DNA of 64,000 bases from Rosellinia necatrix (Eukaryota > Ascomycota > Sordariomycetes > Xylariales > Xylariaceae), in NCBI GenBank assembly GCA_021209875.1, contig JAGYVD010000003.1, positions 4,464,001-4,528,000 on the forward strand. Reading direction: 5' to 3'. Every line of letters starts with the position of its first letter. The first letter of the stretch is position 1. Both the position numbers and the translations under genes were made by a program. Below are positions 61,701-64,000 of the stretch, one piece after another. The notes under the pieces are model-generated. The model had not been told where the DNA came from, searched no databases, and saw nothing but the letters and a program-made list of their open reading frames with translations.

Positions 61701-64000
61701 GTTCCCCGCATGAGGAAGGAAGCGAGGGCGGTGGTTCTCCGGATCTATCCTCATTTCACCATATAGGTAGCCAGAATAATGAAGCACATCGCAACACACC
61801 GCCACAGTCAAGTATGATGCCTCCTCATATGGCTCTATTTGATCCGCAAGATACTAACCGAAGATTCGTTGGAACCCCCGATTATCTCGCCCCCGAGACT
61901 ATCAGCGGTGGGCTGCAAGACGAGAGTAGTGATTGGTGGTCTGTGGGTTGCATCATGTTTGAGTTCCTCTATGGCTTTCCTCCATTCCACGCGAATGAGG
62001 CCGAGCAGGTCTTTGAAAACATATTAGCCCGTCAAATCGAATGGCCAGACGATGAAGACATGGTTTCACCTGAGGCTAAGGATTTAATCAATCGATTACT
62101 TTGTGTTGACCCCCAGCAAAGACTCGGAAAGAATATGGAAGATGTTTTTGCTTCTGGCGGTGAGGAGATCCGGAATCATTCATGGTTCGCTGGTATGAAC
62201 TGGGACACGCTATTACAGGACGAGGCGCAATTCGTCCCCCAGCCAGAAAATCCCGAAGACACGGAATATTTCGACTCACGCGGGGCTACACTACAATCGT
62301 TTACTGAGGAAATAGAAGATCAAGCGACTCCTCCAAGTGCCTCAACCCCAGATTACCCTGATCGACCCCATGATGCCCTCTCTCGTCCTCGATCTCAAAT
62401 CCAGGTAAACCAAATCAAACGAGGTTTGATGCCACTTCATATACCTCCGCATATCCGAGATCTCAAGAACCGTCGACCAAGTGAGCCAGCCAATACCGAC
62501 GACTTTGGCTCTTTCGCTTTCAAGAACCTCAACGTCCTGGAAAAGGCAAATAAGGATGTTATCCAGCAACTGAAAGCTCAAGCGATGGCAGCACAGAACA
62601 GAGCGATTCTAAGTCCCAGTAGCACTCACAATAGCACTAGTCCCTTTCCTAGCCTTGAGGGTAGCCCAGTTCTATCGATGCCCGTGCAACGGAGCCTATC
62701 TAACGCCAAAGCCTCGGCGTCGCAGCGTCCGGCTTCCCCCTCCGCCGTTAGCCATTCTAACTCATCTCCAAGTCGAGCGTCACAACCTTCTTCGCCACTT
62801 TTGGTCTCATTTCACGCAGGACCAAGTCCAGAGGGCCGTCGAAAAGCGTCGAGCAACGCGTCGAGCTCCTCCCAACATCCAGCAACGAGTTCTCTACAGC
62901 CTGGCAGTTTCTTCGATGTTTCAAAACCGAGTCCTAGTCTTCAAAAATCGACAAGTGCTGCAGGTGCGCCCTCCGCGAAAGGCAAAGGGGCACCACCTCC
63001 ATTGGCAATATCCCCGCATAAGTCAACTACCACGCCGAGACAGGCTAGCGGATCGTCAACGCGTTCGCGATCCTTAACTGTTGGCTCTCAAGAAGGCAGC
63101 CCCGTGGCATCGGAGCTCCTAGCCCATCGTAACCGTCGAAGCCAAGTTTTCGATATGTCTCCATCCTCGTCGGACAATGAGAGTACCGAAAGAGCGAACG
63201 CTCTACTCAAAGTCCAACGCCGCCGCCAATCATCTCGACGCATGTCTGCTATCATGCTTGATAGCCCAACGTTCCGCTCCTTGGATGTCCTCATTTGCGA
63301 AGATCACCCCGTTTCGCGCATGATCATGGAGAGACTCTTAGAAAAGCTTCGTTGTCGTACCATAACTGTATCAACCGGTTCTGATGCTGTTCGATATGCT
63401 GCCGGCGAGGTAAAATTCGACGTTATTTTCACTGAGTTCAAACTCCCCGGAATCAGCGGAAGCGATGTCGCTCGTATGATTCGTGAAGTAAAGAACATTA
63501 ATGCTCACACACCCATTGTCGCTATTACGGCTTATTTAAAGGAGCTGCAAGCGCCGCATTATTTTGATTCTCTTGTTGAGAAACCAATTAGTTCTTCAAA
63601 GCTAATTGAAGTGCTCTCCAACTTGTGCCAATGGAAGCCACCTGCTCCTGGCCAAAACCAAGCGATAGCTAATCCGAACCCTCTCTCTGCCAGCAAGCCT
63701 ATTGGTGCCCGCCTTGAGGATAGCCCAACCTCGGTATCTTCTGGATATGCTCGCCCTGGTAGTAGTATGTTCCGAGGATCCAGTAGAGAAGATTCAATCA
63801 GTTCCAGCCTATTCGGCGACTCGGAATCTGCCGTTACAGATGATATATCGATTGTCTTGTCTCGTAAAGCGACAGGTGACTGGGGCGATGAAGCAGGGCT
63901 TGGGATCAACACCGATGAGATTCGTCCAAGCTCAGTATCTGGGGCACCAATAACACTGGTGTCCCAGCAATCGGCTCCTGCACAAATGGAAGGACAGAGG
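58749..64000 (+). CDS. rim15: Rim15-type PAS / AGC kinase with receiver domain, partial, two frame breaks
   Basis: Exon 1 is 58749-59237; after a 57-bp intron, exon 2 runs from 59295 off the window edge, about 1,730 codons so far. Known Rim15 kinases integrate TOR, PKA and phosphate signals to set quiescence and stress programmes. Order: PAS-like region (about 25-120); zinc motif CRIC...HTELC (about 220-240); disordered Ser-rich part; kinase from [20 protein letters not shown] with [22 protein letters not shown] and GTPDYLAPE, and an insert of about 160 residues between the last two, as in this family; then a Ser-rich linker and a receiver domain at about 63,280-63,630 ([23 protein letters not shown]). 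The frame breaks twice, each time as if one base were added to a homopolymer: C6 at 60782-60787 and A6 at 61024-61029, the second inside the kinase N-lobe. No intron explains either. Either these are sequence errors or the allele is dead. Confidence 0.85.

Noticed and set aside
1..64000. tRNA, 5S rRNA, CRISPR arrays and complete transposons.
   Set aside because: I looked for B-box (GGTTCGAATCC-like) words, regular spacer-repeat arrays and transposase or reverse transcriptase motifs by eye and saw none. tRNAscan-SE and RepeatMasker runs would be decisive.

Overview
The window reads as nuclear DNA of a filamentous ascomycete, most likely a Sordariomycete. Genes have short GT-AG introns (48 to 332 bp). 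The families are fungal: a Kip2/KipA-type kinesin, endopolyphosphatase Ppn1, the 2-oxoglutarate oxygenase Tpa1/Ofd1, eIF3d, a Rim15 kinase and a FunK1 kinase relic. Intergenic DNA is long and full of microsatellites and TACCTAGGTA-type motifs. No tRNA, rRNA, CRISPR array or intact transposon was recognised.

Layout. From 1 to 11 kb there are two minus-strand genes: a type II membrane glycosyltransferase related to GT23 and a two-exon kinesin. A gene-free stretch of about 6.6 kb follows. From 17.7 to 20.6 kb lie a broken GC-rich gene of unknown function, a tandem-repeat patch and a three-exon histidine phosphatase. From 22.8 to 28 kb Ppn1 (+) and Tpa1 (-) converge. From 31.4 to 36 kb a GT31-like glycosyltransferase and a five-exon class V aminotransferase run on the plus strand. 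They meet ribulose-phosphate 3-epimerase, eIF3d and a four-exon bZIP factor on the minus strand (36.4 to 44.7 kb). From 44.7 to 58.7 kb there is almost no intact coding sequence, but there is a decayed FunK1 kinase and weaker relics. The last 5.2 kb hold most of a Rim15-type PAS/AGC kinase with a receiver domain, cut by the window edge.

The genes are mostly conserved housekeeping or signalling genes and do not form an obvious pathway cluster. Ppn1 (polyphosphate breakdown) and Rim15 (nutrient and quiescence signalling) both belong to phosphate and starvation physiology, but they are 33 kb apart and I infer no operon-like link. The more unusual signals are three broken loci: the 18-kb gene, the FunK1 relic, and Rim15, whose frame breaks at two homopolymers. 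Others are the two contrasting codon-usage classes and the dispersed TACCTAGGTA motif. I see no convincing new biological system. All exon models were made by hand from frame, splice-site and motif continuity, without alignment or RNA evidence.
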